DNA of 64,000 nucleotides from Nitrospira sp. (GCA_024331095.1 JANDJE010000009.1:1-64000), one strand, 5' to 3'. Shown: positions 8,829 to 17,520, numbered from the stretch's first letter. Translations and numbers: made by a program. The notes: a model not told the origin generated them from the letters alone.

Positions 8829-9482
8829 TCACCCCCTGGCGGCTGATCGGAAATACAGTTTGAACACCACGCGCCTGCTTCTCTCTCGGTCGGGAAACCC
8901 TAAAGCGTTCCGAAGAAGCTCGTGGCTCCCTCTTCCGTTCGCCGACACCTTCCGTTGAAAGCAGTCATAGGTCCACGGTGCACGGTCTCGAATCGCCAAG
9001 AGGCTTTTTGACAGTACGGCAAATGAACGTTCTTGGCTCAACTTCAGGTTCCCGATATCGTCCCCCCGGTCGTCGGTGTGGCCTTCGATCACAAACGTCT
9101 CCACCTCATCACCGAGCGGTCCGCAAAGAACGGCCGCATAGCGAGGCATCGCTTCTGTTAAGAACGCCTCGGCCGCCGGAGAAAGTGCGCTCTTGCCGAA
9201 CGCAAAGTTCAGGACATTGTCCGGCACCGCCACCCTGAGCAGTAACGGATCATCCGCCCGCTCGATCGTAAGACCGTCGGCCTCCATCTCCCGACGAAGC
9301 ACGTCAACGGCGGAAGTCGTGGGCGCCGGCGGCGATGGATTGTCTCCAGTCCCCGTGACACTCTGGGCCGCCAGCAACAACATACACACCACGGCAAGCG
9401 ACGTCATGAGATCGGTCGTCCCAGCCGCAGTTGAGAAGCTTCCCTCTTCGGAATCATGCGGCCCGAGCGATTGATGTTTCAT
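8829..9482 (-). CDS. zorB: ZorB-like OmpA/MotB-type motor protein
   Basis: A 217-residue protein with the ZorB/MotB plan: a short cytosolic N-terminus, one membrane helix starting with Asp (TTDLMTSLAVVCMLLLAAQ, Asp24) and a C-terminal OmpA-like peptidoglycan-binding domain from about residue 88. The helix Asp matches the proton-carrying Asp of MotB and of ZorB (Asp26 in E. coli). The OmpA domain shows FAFGKSALSPAAEAFL, IEGHTDDRGDDIGNLKLSQE and RRVVFKL, the usual order. AAGGAAGG precedes the ATG at 9482. It follows the ZorA-like gene by 30 bases, so they are surely co-transcribed. In Zorya systems ZorAB is a membrane motor that senses phage and needs ZorC/D or ZorE; none is adjacent here. A stator of another motor is the alternative, but the pairing and ZorA-like features favour Zorya kinship. 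Confidence 0.75.
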   Translation of the reverse strand: MKHQSLGPHDSEEGSFSTAAGTTDLMTSLAVVCMLLLAAQSVTGTGDNPSPPAPTTSAVDVLRREMEADGLTIERADDPLLLRVAVPDNVLNFAFGKSALSPAAEAFLTEAMPRYAAVLCGPLGDEVETFVIEGHTDDRGDDIGNLKLSQERSFAVLSKSLLAIRDRAPWTYDCFQRKVSANGRGSHELLRNALGFPDRERSRRVVFKLYFRSAARG

Positions 9483-9512
9483 GTCCTTCCTTGTCTTCCT
9501 CCGCCACGGCGC

Positions 9513-10757
9513 CTACGGCCACAGGCGAGACAACCGCCATCCAGCCCTCTGAACCTCTGAGGTAGCCGAAGGTGCAGCCTTCCTTCTCTGTCGATCGCCG
9601 AGCCGCTCGATCAAACGGTTGACATCGCGGGCGGACAACGCATCGGGCTGCCGCAGCGACTCAAGAGACCGGCGCAGTTCGTCAACGGCGACACAGACGG
9701 GATTCGTGATTCGGGCGAGCGCGTCCCGTACTTCTTCACCGATCGTCGACGCTAAGCGTTCCCGTTGAACCAGCAGATCTTCTTTTCTCAATAAAGCGAG
9801 GCTCTTGGAAATCTCCTGCAGAACCTCGACCGCCTCGTCCATCCGCTGATGGACGGCCTTGATCCCTTGAAGCACCGTACGATCCGCACCGACGTTCTCA
9901 TACTCGCCGACGCCCGTTGAAGCCGACGCGCGGGCGAGCGCGCCATGGTCGCGAACCTTCTGCGGAAACATCTCGTCGAGAAGCGCGACGATTCGGCAAT
10001 GACGATCGGCCAGTCCGTGCCAACCCGATTTTTCCATCAGGAGAAAGACGTTGGCGCACGCGAGGCCAATGATCGAGGTCACAAATTTTCCGGCCAGACC
10101 GTTGATGAATCCGGGAAGTCCTTCGATCTGAGTTCCATTTGCGTGCAGTTTGCCGAGCCCGATCAGAATGGCCAGAAAGGTGAACAACAAGCCAATCCCC
10201 GTCAGAAAAGACGGAAAGTGTCGGTAGAACTGATGGTTCACATGGCGTGTGCAGGCCGCCTCAAACGAAAAACATTCCGCCGCCGATTTATCGGCATACA
10301 CGGTCGGCTCCAGAAACCAGGACGATTGTTCGATCGAAAGACTTCTGCGGAAAACCAGCCAGTCTCGCGCATAGGTCGGCTCTCCGCCCATGATCCGATC
10401 CAAGGCCATGAGATCATCGAGATCTCGCTGCTCCACCGGCTCCTTCACCCTGTTTGCCCGTTTCCTCGCTTCATCGGGGAACACGACCCACTCCGGAGCG
10501 GCTTGCCGTCTTCTTTGAGCAAGCAGCACAAGTTGCGGCTCGATCCGCTCCGTCACCGTGCGCAGCCTCCGGATGCCTCGCAGGAAACATCCGCCGTGCC
10601 AGAGGAAAAGAACCATGATCCCCACGGCTCCAATGCAGCTCGCCAACGGGATTTGAAATCCGTCAAGAAGGGGCACATCGCGCGTCACCCAGGTCCACAC
10701 GTCATTGACGGTCGGTAGGAAGTTCATGCTCGCGCGCCCTCTCACGGATTCAACCAT
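9513..10757 (-). CDS. zorA: ZorA-like MotA/TolQ/ExbB proton-channel protein, short tail
   Basis: About 414 residues from the ATG at 10757 (an ATG at 10727 is also possible; neither has a strong ribosome site). Three membrane helices are visible: about residues 35-57 (IPLASCIGAVGIMVLFLWHG), 182-204 (FPSFLTGIGLLFTFLAILIG) and 230-248 (FVTSIIGLACANVFLL), with a large cytosolic loop of about 120 residues between the first two. This is the MotA/TolQ/ExbB arrangement, and the FLTGIGLLFTFLAILIGL and GKFVTSIIGLACAN signatures resemble ZorA. After the last helix only about 165 residues remain, partly coiled coil (MDEAVEVLQEISKSLALLRK), while E. coli ZorA has a tail of several hundred. The pair with the ZorB-like gene lacks known Zorya effectors. 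Anti-phage function is inference. Confidence 0.72.
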   Translation of the reverse strand: MVESVRGRASMNFLPTVNDVWTWVTRDVPLLDGFQIPLASCIGAVGIMVLFLWHGGCFLRGIRRLRTVTERIEPQLVLLAQRRRQAAPEWVVFPDEARKRANRVKEPVEQRDLDDLMALDRIMGGEPTYARDWLVFRRSLSIEQSSWFLEPTVYADKSAAECFSFEAACTRHVNHQFYRHFPSFLTGIGLLFTFLAILIGLGKLHANGTQIEGLPGFINGLAGKFVTSIIGLACANVFLLMEKSGWHGLADRHCRIVALLDEMFPQKVRDHGALARASASTGVGEYENVGADRTVLQGIKAVHQRMDEAVEVLQEISKSLALLRKEDLLVQRERLASTIGEEVRDALARITNPVCVAVDELRRSLESLRQPDALSARDVNRLIERLGDRQRRKAAPSATSEVQRAGWRLSRLWP

Positions 10758-10938
10758 GAACGATGCTTTCAAGATTCACGCCGCGCGATTTATCGTTCCG
10801 TCATGAACTTGAGAAGCCTTCGCGAGAAAAGAGATCCCCATGAGTAGGCATTTGTGTCCAGGCCAGGTAAATTTTTCCTAACAATGGAGAGATCAGGAAA
10901 GGAATATCGCCGGTTGGTCAGAATAAGATGCGGGGGTT

Positions 10939-11208
10939 TTACTCTTTCAGCAAGAGACGGTTTGCCTCCGCAATCGCCTTGAGAAGAGCAGTCCGCTCCT
11001 TCTGATTGTGCCTCAAAGTCGGCACGCTGTCCGCAAATCGTTTCGCGGCTTGACTCAAGGCTTGCAACGTATCAGCCAGGGGATCGCCCCCCGATGAGGG
11101 ATCACGTTCGGCATCTTGGAATAGCTTATGACGTCTTCTCGGTCCCACATAAAGTTGTGGTGCAACCGGGTTGTCCTTTTCCAATTCAGGTCGTCTGAAG
11201 ATTCCCAT
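10939..11208 (-). CDS. Small hypothetical protein (89 aa) upstream of the ZorA-like gene
   Basis: A GGAG six to seven bases before the ATG at 11208 marks this start; the frame is open further upstream but that part is low in character. The product is charged and soluble: an Arg/Lys-rich N-terminus (MGIFRRPELEKDNPVAP, GPRRRHKLF) and a helical C-terminal half (LQALSQAAKRFADSV, KAIAEANRLLLKE). No family is recognised. It is on the same strand as the ZorAB-like pair, 180 bases upstream of it, and could be part of the same unit. Confidence 0.55.
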   Translation of the reverse strand: MGIFRRPELEKDNPVAPQLYVGPRRRHKLFQDAERDPSSGGDPLADTLQALSQAAKRFADSVPTLRHNQKERTALLKAIAEANRLLLKE

Positions 11209-11393
11209 TGTTTTCTCCCACAACGACGCTTCACGCTGCTCCGTACCACGTGGCATGAGCCGACCGATTCTCCCACCTCCAGGAGGGGGAGAGTTTGAAT
11301 GGAGACCATACTCGCTCTCCCCGTCCCGACGCTGTCTCGTTTCTGTGCTGGATCGCGCACCTCCCTCTTGTCCGGGGAAGAAACGGGAACCCC

Positions 11394-11723
11394 CTAGTGA
11401 TACCGGACGATCAATCGTCCTCTTTTTCTTCGCCCAACAAGAGAAAGCCGCACAGGAACCCACTCTTCCTCTCTCACCGGCACGGCCAACATGATCATCG
11501 AAAGTCTCTGGTACATTTTCTCCAATTCCCGGCACCGTTTGACAAAACGACCGGAGGAGAGTTTCGGGAAATAGCCGCGGTATTTCTCATAAAACCGCGC
11601 CCGCTCTTTCCACCGCTCCGCATAACATCTGAGCAGCCAAGCGGCCGACTCCCATAGACGAAAGGGCTCCCGTTTTATCGTCTGAAGCCTTGTGGTCGGC
11701 GGAGCCATGATCATGTCTTTCAT
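11394..11723 (-). CDS. Small hypothetical basic protein (109 aa)
   Basis: An excellent ribosome site (AAGGAGGAG, seven bases upstream) supports the ATG at 11723. The product is rich in Arg and aromatic residues (RLWESAAWLLRCYAERWKER, YEKYRGYFPKL) with a predicted helical middle and no membrane segment or signal peptide. No family is recognised. It precedes the 89-aa gene on the same strand with a 185-base gap, so the two and the ZorAB-like pair might form one transcription unit. A nucleic-acid or membrane-surface role would fit the charge but is not shown. Confidence 0.6.
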   Translation of the reverse strand: MKDMIMAPPTTRLQTIKREPFRLWESAAWLLRCYAERWKERARFYEKYRGYFPKLSSGRFVKRCRELEKMYQRLSMIMLAVPVREEEWVPVRLSLVGRRKRGRLIVRYH

Positions 11724-11899
11724 GTTCTCTCCTCCTTTGTTGATCCCCGTGCCGTGGGATTAAACATCGTTTCTTGCCCGCACCGCCACTATAATTGCGT
11801 ATCATGAGAACGGCATTAGTCCAACATGAAAACCATCTCATGAAGACAACGTCCATAAATGGAATGAAAAATCCCGTCACCTTCGATCAACCGCGACTT

Positions 11900-14518
11900 T
11901 TATTCCTCTCGCAATCCTTCCACAATCGACTGTCTCGCCGCCCAGCGTGAAGGGAAGTAGCCTGCCATCAATGTGGCTGCGGCGGCCAATCCGACCGCTT
12001 GCAGGATCCCGCCAAGCGGGACGATCATGTGGATCGTCCAGCCGAAGGATTGCTTGTTGATGACCTCGATCAGCAACACGGCGAGCGCTCCTCCGCCCAC
12101 CAACCCTAGTCCTATCCCTATTAAGCCCAGGTACGTCGCCTCCCATAAGACCAACTGTCCTATTTGCCTTTCGCCGGCTCCGATGGCCCTGAGCGTGGCG
12201 AACTCCCTTCGACGTTCCAGCACCGACGTCACCAGGGTGTTGACGATACCGAGCATGGCGATCACGACCGCAATCGCTTCAAGCACGTAGGTCAAAAGAA
12301 ACGTCCGGTCGAAAATCTCCAGCACTTCCTTGCGAAGTTCGGCGTTGCTGATCAGCAGCGGAGGGAGACGTCCGCCGACCTCGCTCAATCGAGCCGCCAT
12401 GCGTTCTCGGACCAGGTCAAGATCGGCTCCTTGGTCCAGATACACGGGAAACACAGTGACGAGGTCGTCTTGCCACAACGATTGATAGAGCCGGCGATCC
12501 ATGAGGACTTTTCCTCCGTCGGTTGCATAGTCATAGAACACGGCGACGACGGGAAACCGTCTGGCTCCTTGTGGCGTGACCAGCTCAAGACTGTCGCCTT
12601 CTCGGATCCCAAGCTGATCGGCCAAGATTTCGGAAACCAGCACGCCGTCGGTATCCGCCGCGCGGACGAGCCGGTCGGCGGAATCACCGTGACGGACCCA
12701 ATATCGGCTCATCCGGGCATGCATCCGCAAGTCGCGCGACACGATCGCAGCCCGCCTCCCCTGCACGGTCACGCGAACATCTCGATACGTATCGACCCCC
12801 GCGACGCCGGGAATCGACGACAAGATCTCCGACCAGAATCCCGGCAAACTCCTTCCCGTGCTGCCGGCTTCCGTCCCACGCAGCCAGAGCGACGGCGCGA
12901 CGATCACGTCCGCCATGACAGTCTCCGACACCCAGACTTCCACCGTGTTTCTGAAGCTTTTAATCATGACCAGCACGCCGATCATGATGGACAGCCCGAC
13001 CATCAAGGCGGAGATGCTCACCCCGTTGCGGCCGGGATTGCGCGACGCATGATCGATCGCGATCGCCCGCATGACTCCCCCCATCGTCGATTGAAGCCCG
13101 GGCTGCCGGAGTCCACGGCGCCAACCGGTCACGCAAACGGGGGCCATGCACGACAGACCGGCCAGTAAGCAAAGCGTTGCGGCGTACCCCGGCACGGGAA
13201 CTCCATCGATGGGATCGGCCGTGCTCAACACTCCCGCGACGACGAGCAGGATAAATCCGCCCATGCCCAACACACCGACTCGCAGTCGCTGTCCCGCCTC
13301 GTAATCACCGGGCGCCAAGGCCCGCACGGGAGCCGTCCGAGCCGCGTTCATGCTCGGTCCGACCGAACCGATCATGGAGACGGTGCAGCCGACGAGAATC
13401 CCTTCCGCAGCCAACCGCCAGAGCCAATCGGACTCCAGGGCAAGACCGTTCCCGACTCCCACGGGAACGTACAAATCCGAGATCGTTCGACTCAGCAGTC
13501 TCACCAATTCTCTGGCCAGAAGAAACCCCGCCGCGCTTCCAATCAAACCACCGGTCAACCCCAACACGGCGGCTTCGGATAAAAACAAACCGGCCACCCT
13601 CGCTTGCGTCATCCCGATCGCACGATAGATTCCGATCTCACGCCGCCGTTGCGCAACCGCAAAGGCCATCGTGTTATAGATCAGAAACATGCCGATCAAC
13701 AGACCGACCCAGCTCAGCACCGTGACGTTCAGGCGAAAGGCCCGCATCATGTGATCGACCTGCGCGGTGCGACTCGACGGACGCTCGACCGTCACGGTCG
13801 GCGGAACGATCGCGCGCACCGCTTGCGCGATCTCTTCGACGTCACGATCCTTCTCCGTGACGAGATCGATCCGATCCAACCGCCCGATCATGCCGAACGT
13901 CACCTGTGCCGCCGCAATATCCATGACAGCAAGACGACTCCACAGAGCCGTCCGATCCGTCGCGTCTTCAAGCAGCCCGACGATCCTGCAGGTCGTCAAG
14001 CCGGGCCCCACCTGAAGATCGATCGTCTCGCCTACGGAGACCCCCCATTCAGAAGCCAATCCCTTCCCCAATAAAATGGTGTTCGGATCAAGCATGGCCT
14101 CCAACCGGCGATCCGCCGATTGTCGGCTCAGATGAAAGCCTCGCGATTCAACTTCCGCAAGAAGATCCAAACCAAGCACCTGGACGGCTTCTTGACGATC
14201 ACCGCGCGTGATCACTGCCGTTTGCAGAATGACCGGAGCGCTTGAGCGAACGCCCGGCACGTGTCGGATCGCCGTGATGACTCGTTCGTCAAGCCCAAGC
14301 TCCCCTCCGGAGATTTCCAGAGTTGTGGGCCCCGCCACGGTCAAGACTGCCTGTTCGAACGAGCGCAGGACATCGACGTTGGCCGTCCGCACCGCCACCG
14401 AGGCGGAGACGCCGAGCGCCACGCCGATGACCGTCAATCCCGTGCGAAGGGGTCGTTGAAAGATTTGCGCGGCGAGAATCAACCGCAGCACTTTCAGGAA
14501 GGACACGGCGGCCATCAT
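11900..14518 (-). CDS. FtsX/MacB-type ABC transporter permease, duplicated domain
   Basis: An 872-residue permease with the large YbbP/SalY-type plan: N-terminal helix (RTGLTVIGVALGVSASVAV), an extracytoplasmic domain, a first FtsX domain around residues 270-400 (VLSWVGLLIGMFLIYNTMAF, QRRREIGIYRAIGMTQARV), a middle with extra helices near residues 415-455, a second extracytoplasmic domain and a second FtsX domain at the C-terminus (LERRREFATLRAIGAGERQI). Such permeases work with a LolD/MacB-like ATPase in extracting lipids or lipoproteins or exporting small molecules. The natural partner may be the ATPase gene at 15840-16535, which is on the same strand but separated by pyrD and a plus-strand luxR-type gene. 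Substrate unknown. Confidence 0.87.
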   Translation of the reverse strand: MMAAVSFLKVLRLILAAQIFQRPLRTGLTVIGVALGVSASVAVRTANVDVLRSFEQAVLTVAGPTTLEISGGELGLDERVITAIRHVPGVRSSAPVILQTAVITRGDRQEAVQVLGLDLLAEVESRGFHLSRQSADRRLEAMLDPNTILLGKGLASEWGVSVGETIDLQVGPGLTTCRIVGLLEDATDRTALWSRLAVMDIAAAQVTFGMIGRLDRIDLVTEKDRDVEEIAQAVRAIVPPTVTVERPSSRTAQVDHMMRAFRLNVTVLSWVGLLIGMFLIYNTMAFAVAQRRREIGIYRAIGMTQARVAGLFLSEAAVLGLTGGLIGSAAGFLLARELVRLLSRTISDLYVPVGVGNGLALESDWLWRLAAEGILVGCTVSMIGSVGPSMNAARTAPVRALAPGDYEAGQRLRVGVLGMGGFILLVVAGVLSTADPIDGVPVPGYAATLCLLAGLSCMAPVCVTGWRRGLRQPGLQSTMGGVMRAIAIDHASRNPGRNGVSISALMVGLSIMIGVLVMIKSFRNTVEVWVSETVMADVIVAPSLWLRGTEAGSTGRSLPGFWSEILSSIPGVAGVDTYRDVRVTVQGRRAAIVSRDLRMHARMSRYWVRHGDSADRLVRAADTDGVLVSEILADQLGIREGDSLELVTPQGARRFPVVAVFYDYATDGGKVLMDRRLYQSLWQDDLVTVFPVYLDQGADLDLVRERMAARLSEVGGRLPPLLISNAELRKEVLEIFDRTFLLTYVLEAIAVVIAMLGIVNTLVTSVLERRREFATLRAIGAGERQIGQLVLWEATYLGLIGIGLGLVGGGALAVLLIEVINKQSFGWTIHMIVPLGGILQAVGLAAAATLMAGYFPSRWAARQSIVEGLREE

Positions 14519-14568
14519 TCGGGCAGGATCACGAGACGCTCGGAGAAGCGGGCAAATCGCTCGATTCG

Positions 14569-14597
14569 TTTACACATTTTCGATCCTTTGTTAGACT
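14569..14597 (+). promoter_or_regulatory. Predicted sigma-70 promoter for the LuxR-type gene
   Basis: TTTACA (14569-14574), 17 bases, TAGACT (14592-14597), in the divergent gap before the LuxR-type gene. The -10 overlaps a short palindrome GTTAGACTAAC (14590-14600), which could be an operator. Confidence 0.4.
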
Positions 14598-14628
14598 AAC
14601 TTTGTTCAATTGAAAGGAGTGCACGGAG

Positions 14629-14895
14629 ATGCGAAGCAGAGGCAACACGGCGATTCAGAGTCCGCGAGCGAAACGTTCTCACCGCGCGTCCGGCCGTCTG
14701 ACCCCTCGGCAATCCCAAATCTTGACCATGGTCGCCATGGGCCACACCAACAGAGAAATCGCAGCCGCGCTGGACATCAGCATCCGCACGGTCGAAGTGC
14801 ATCGCTATCACTTGATGCACCGGCTGGAGGTCCGCAACGTCGCCCAACTTCTCCGTCGATCATTGAAATTGGGGCTGTTGCCGCGCCGCTTCTGA
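14629..14895 (+). CDS. LuxR-type single-domain HTH regulator
   Basis: An 88-residue protein that is almost only a LuxR/FixJ HTH domain: LTPRQSQILTMVAMGHTNRE begins near residue 24, followed by IAAALDISIRTVEVHRYHLM with the Thr-Val-Glu-x-His recognition helix and a last helix RRSLKLGL. There is no receiver or ligand domain, as in GerE-like regulators. A GAAAGGAG lies about ten bases before the ATG at 14629 and a promoter-like pair lies upstream. It is divergent from the 872-aa permease and convergent with pyrD. Targets are unknown; the permease gene is the obvious candidate. Confidence 0.85.
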   Translation: MRSRGNTAIQSPRAKRSHRASGRLTPRQSQILTMVAMGHTNREIAAALDISIRTVEVHRYHLMHRLEVRNVAQLLRRSLKLGLLPRRF

Positions 14896-14910
14896 AAATA
14901 AGCCCCAACT

Positions 14911-15840
14911 CTATAACTCCTTGACGGCTCCTCGGAAGTCCTCGATCGAGCGGTATCCTTTCTTGGCCATCAATGCGGCCAACTCGGTCTCGAGCCTGCC
15001 GAACACGTCGAGCCCTTCTTCCACCAACGTCGTTCCGATCTGCACGGCGGACGCTCCGCACAGGATGTGCTCAAAGGCATCTCCGCCGTCCACGACGCCG
15101 CCCGTGCCGATGATGGGAACGGCGCCCTGAAACAATTTGTAAAACGCGCGGACGTTGGCCAGGGCCACGGGCTTGATGATTTTGCCGCCCACTCCCCCGA
15201 ATCCTCCCTTCGGTTTGATGACCACGGTTTCCCGCTCGGGATCGACGACCAACCCGTTGCCCACCGAGTTGATCACGTTGAGAAAATCGACGCCGCTTCG
15301 CGCGATGACCTGTCCCATCGCCTCATGATGCGCCGGATCAAAATACGGCGGAAGTTTCACACCCATGGGAACCGTGATCAGCGCGCGTGTCCGTTTCATG
15401 ACCCGCTCCGAAGCCTCCAGGTCATAACCGATCTGCGGTTTTCCCGGAATATTCGGACAGGACAGGTTCACTTCGATCAAATCCGGTCCCGCGGCATTGA
15501 TCGCATCGGCGATGATCGAAAAATCCTCTTCGCACAGCCCCGCGACGCTCGCGATGACCGGCTTTCCAAATCGTTTGAGATCCGGGATCAATTCCGCGTA
15601 GGCCCGGTAGCCGAGATTGGGAAGCCCCATGGAATTGATGGATCCGCCCGGGAACCCATAATACCGAGGCTCCGGATTGCCCCGCCGCGGCTCGACCGTC
15701 ATCGACTTGGTGACGATGGCGCCGGCACGCGACCGTCCCAACGCCGTCAGATCTTCTCGCGTTACGCACAATGCGCCGGACGCATTCATGAAGCAAGCGG
15801 GAAACTTGACCCCCGCGATCGTCGTGGACAGATCCGTCAT
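14911..15840 (-). CDS. pyrD: Dihydroorotate dehydrogenase, class 1A-like
   Basis: The FMN-dependent enzyme oxidises dihydroorotate to orotate in pyrimidine synthesis. The 309-residue protein lacks a membrane anchor and so is the cytosolic class 1 type. It has the active-site Cys128 in NLSCPNIPGKPQIGYD; class 1 enzymes use Cys as the base and class 2 use Ser. Other motifs are FMNASGALC, NSMGLPNLG, VPMGVKLPPYFD and the FMN-phosphate region PIIGTGGVVDGGDAFEHILC. Class 1A enzymes use fumarate, but 1B cannot be excluded without checking for pyrK, which is absent nearby. The ATG at 15840 overlaps the stop of the ATPase gene by one base (TGATG), implying translational coupling. Confidence 0.87.
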   Translation of the reverse strand: MTDLSTTIAGVKFPACFMNASGALCVTREDLTALGRSRAGAIVTKSMTVEPRRGNPEPRYYGFPGGSINSMGLPNLGYRAYAELIPDLKRFGKPVIASVAGLCEEDFSIIADAINAAGPDLIEVNLSCPNIPGKPQIGYDLEASERVMKRTRALITVPMGVKLPPYFDPAHHEAMGQVIARSGVDFLNVINSVGNGLVVDPERETVVIKPKGGFGGVGGKIIKPVALANVRAFYKLFQGAVPIIGTGGVVDGGDAFEHILCGASAVQIGTTLVEEGLDVFGRLETELAALMAKKGYRSIEDFRGAVKEL

Positions 15841-16535
15841 CACGAAACCGCTTCCTCCACCCGATCGACTCGCGCCACGAGTCGACCGTCCTGCATCGTC
15901 CAAACGTAGTCGGCGGTCTGAGCCGCGTGCCGGCTGTGCGTTACCAGCAGGACCGTTTGGCTCCCCGCCGTCGCCAGTGTTTTCAACAATGTCATGATCG
16001 CGGCGCCCTGATGGGAATCAAGGTTCCCGGTCGGCTCGTCGGCCAGAAGAAGCCGCGGACGATGGGCCAACGCCCTGGCGATCGCCACCCGCTGCTGCTC
16101 TCCGCCGGATAACTCTCCCGGCCGGTGGTTTCGCCTTGGATCCATTCCCACCATCTCCAACATTTCATCCACGCGCTTCATCACGTCGCGCCGTCCCTCC
16201 CCACGCAACAGCAACGGCAGCGCGATATTCTCCTCCGCCGTCAACGCGGGGACCAAATGAAACGCTTGAAACACGATTCCGATGATTTCGCGGCGCAAGG
16301 CCGTCCATTCGGCGCTGCTGAATCCCGCGGTGGATCGCCCGCCGAGAATAATCTCGCCCGACGTCGGCTGGTCCAACCCGGCGACGAGATTCAGCAATGT
16401 GCTTTTGCCGCATCCGCTCGGCCCCACGAACGCGCAAAAGTCGCCTTCTTTTATTTCAAGATCCACCTCGCGCAACGCGGTGACGAGAGTCCCGCCTCGG
16501 ACATAGGTCTTCGACAGTCGTTTAAGAACAACCAT
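15840..16535 (-). CDS. LolD/MacB/YbbA-like ABC transporter ATPase
   Basis: A 231-residue ATPase. Walker [11 protein letters not shown] is at about 38-47, the Q-loop is in [12 protein letters not shown], the signature [14 protein letters not shown] is near residue 140, Walker B is [12 protein letters not shown] and the switch His is in LLVTHS. The FQ-x-FHLVP and [10 protein letters not shown] strings place it in the MacB/LolD/YbbA subfamily that pairs with FtsX-type permeases. The 872-residue permease at 11900-14518 may be its partner though they are not adjacent. The ATG at 16535 gives the usual N-terminus ([14 protein letters not shown]); the frame is open further upstream. Translationally coupled to pyrD. 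Confidence 0.87.
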   Translation of the reverse strand: MVVLKRLSKTYVRGGTLVTALREVDLEIKEGDFCAFVGPSGCGKSTLLNLVAGLDQPTSGEIILGGRSTAGFSSAEWTALRREIIGIVFQAFHLVPALTAEENIALPLLLRGEGRRDVMKRVDEMLEMVGMDPRRNHRPGELSGGEQQRVAIARALAHRPRLLLADEPTGNLDSHQGAAIMTLLKTLATAGSQTVLLVTHSRHAAQTADYVWTMQDGRLVARVDRVEEAVS

Positions 16536-16572
16536 GCACGCCCGCGTCTCCGAGGAGTGAAGCGCCGTCGCT

Positions 16573-16615
16573 CCGGTTCGGCACGAACGGGCAATCGTAT
16601 AACATACCGGTTCGG
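16573..16615. repeat. Direct repeat CCGGTTCGG in the divergent ATPase/comF gap
   Basis: CCGGTTCGG occurs at 16573-16581 and 16607-16615, 34 bases apart. Further bases agree downstream (CACG against AACG). The two copies flank an AT-rich core with TATAAC on the plus strand and a TTATAC-like -10 on the minus strand. They could be operator half-sites for one or both genes. Confidence 0.35.
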
Positions 16616-16652
16616 AACGGCACAACCTTGACAGAACCCATGCTTTCGGCTT

Positions 16653-17501
16653 ATGGACCAGTGTCATCGATTTATCGTCGGAATGATGCCATCGATGGCC
16701 GGTTCGTTCATCGATTCCGTTCGCGGGATAACCAGGCAGGCCGTGCGGTTTCTGTTGCCGGTCGACTGTGCGGCCTGCGGCCTTCCTCTGGCCGATAGTC
16801 CGATTCCTTGCTTCTGTATCGGTTGTTGGAATTCCATTGCTCCCACCGCCTCTTCCCGCTGTGCCCGTTGCGACTACCCGTTTCTCTCGCCGGCCGCGAC
16901 GTCCCATGCGCCCGATCATATGTGCCAATCCTGCAGGAAACGTCCTCCCTCTTATACGAAGGCCTGGACGCTGTATCCTTACCGCTCGCCTCTGCGGGAA
17001 GCTTTACATCTGTTCAAGTACCAAGGAAAGGTCTCGCTGGCCGCTCCTTTGGCCGATCTTATCACCGACCGCCTTCCTCGATTCGAGTCCCTTGACGTCA
17101 TCATTCCGGTCCCCCTCCATATTGAACGACTGCGCGAACGAGAGTTCAATCAATCATTGCTCCTGGCGGATCGGATCGGTCGCCACCTCGGTCTTCCCGT
17201 ATCTTGCACCAATCTGATCCGCCACCGATCTTCTCCGGCACAAATCACGCTGAGGCGGAAAGAACGGCTCAAAAACCTCCGCGGCGCGTTCACCGTCCTA
17301 CACCCTCACGCCGTGGCCGGGAAACGCATCTTGTTGATCGACGACGTCTTCACGACCGGCGCGACGATCAACGAATGTGCCAAGGCGCTCCGCAAGGCCG
17401 GGTCAAGCGACGTGTTCGCCCTCACGCTGGGGCGAACGATGGATGTGAGCCATGTCCCCGATCGGCTGTTTCAACAACGGGATGATCGGCCGTCAAGCTA
17501 A
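16653..17501 (+). CDS. comF: ComF family phosphoribosyltransferase-like protein
   Basis: About 282 residues from the ATG at 16653; internal Met codons at 16683 or 16686 are equally plausible starts. The N-terminal zinc-ribbon region has CAACG, CIGC, CARC and CQSC pairs (about residues 39-94). The C-terminal half is a type I PRTase fold with the PRPP-binding loop ILLIDDVFTTGATINEC near residues 226-242 and the typical HLFKYQGKVSLA and REREFNQS motifs. ComF proteins aid DNA uptake in competent bacteria, and many non-competent species keep them without known role. It is followed closely by the FmdB-type zinc ribbon gene, probably one transcript. Confidence 0.88.
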   Translation: MDQCHRFIVGMMPSMAGSFIDSVRGITRQAVRFLLPVDCAACGLPLADSPIPCFCIGCWNSIAPTASSRCARCDYPFLSPAATSHAPDHMCQSCRKRPPSYTKAWTLYPYRSPLREALHLFKYQGKVSLAAPLADLITDRLPRFESLDVIIPVPLHIERLREREFNQSLLLADRIGRHLGLPVSCTNLIRHRSSPAQITLRRKERLKNLRGAFTVLHPHAVAGKRILLIDDVFTTGATINECAKALRKAGSSDVFALTLGRTMDVSHVPDRLFQQRDDRPSS

Positions 17502-17520
17502 CGAAGAGGAGAATGCACCT

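Noticed and set aside
11269..11293. CTCCC...GGGAG hairpin between the two small ORFans
   Set aside because: Only six paired bases with mismatches and no T-run; not enough for a terminator.
12164..13168. 334-aa plus-strand frame over the ABC permease
   Set aside because: Antisense to a clearly conserved permease; His/Arg/Asp-rich composition typical of a high-GC shadow frame.
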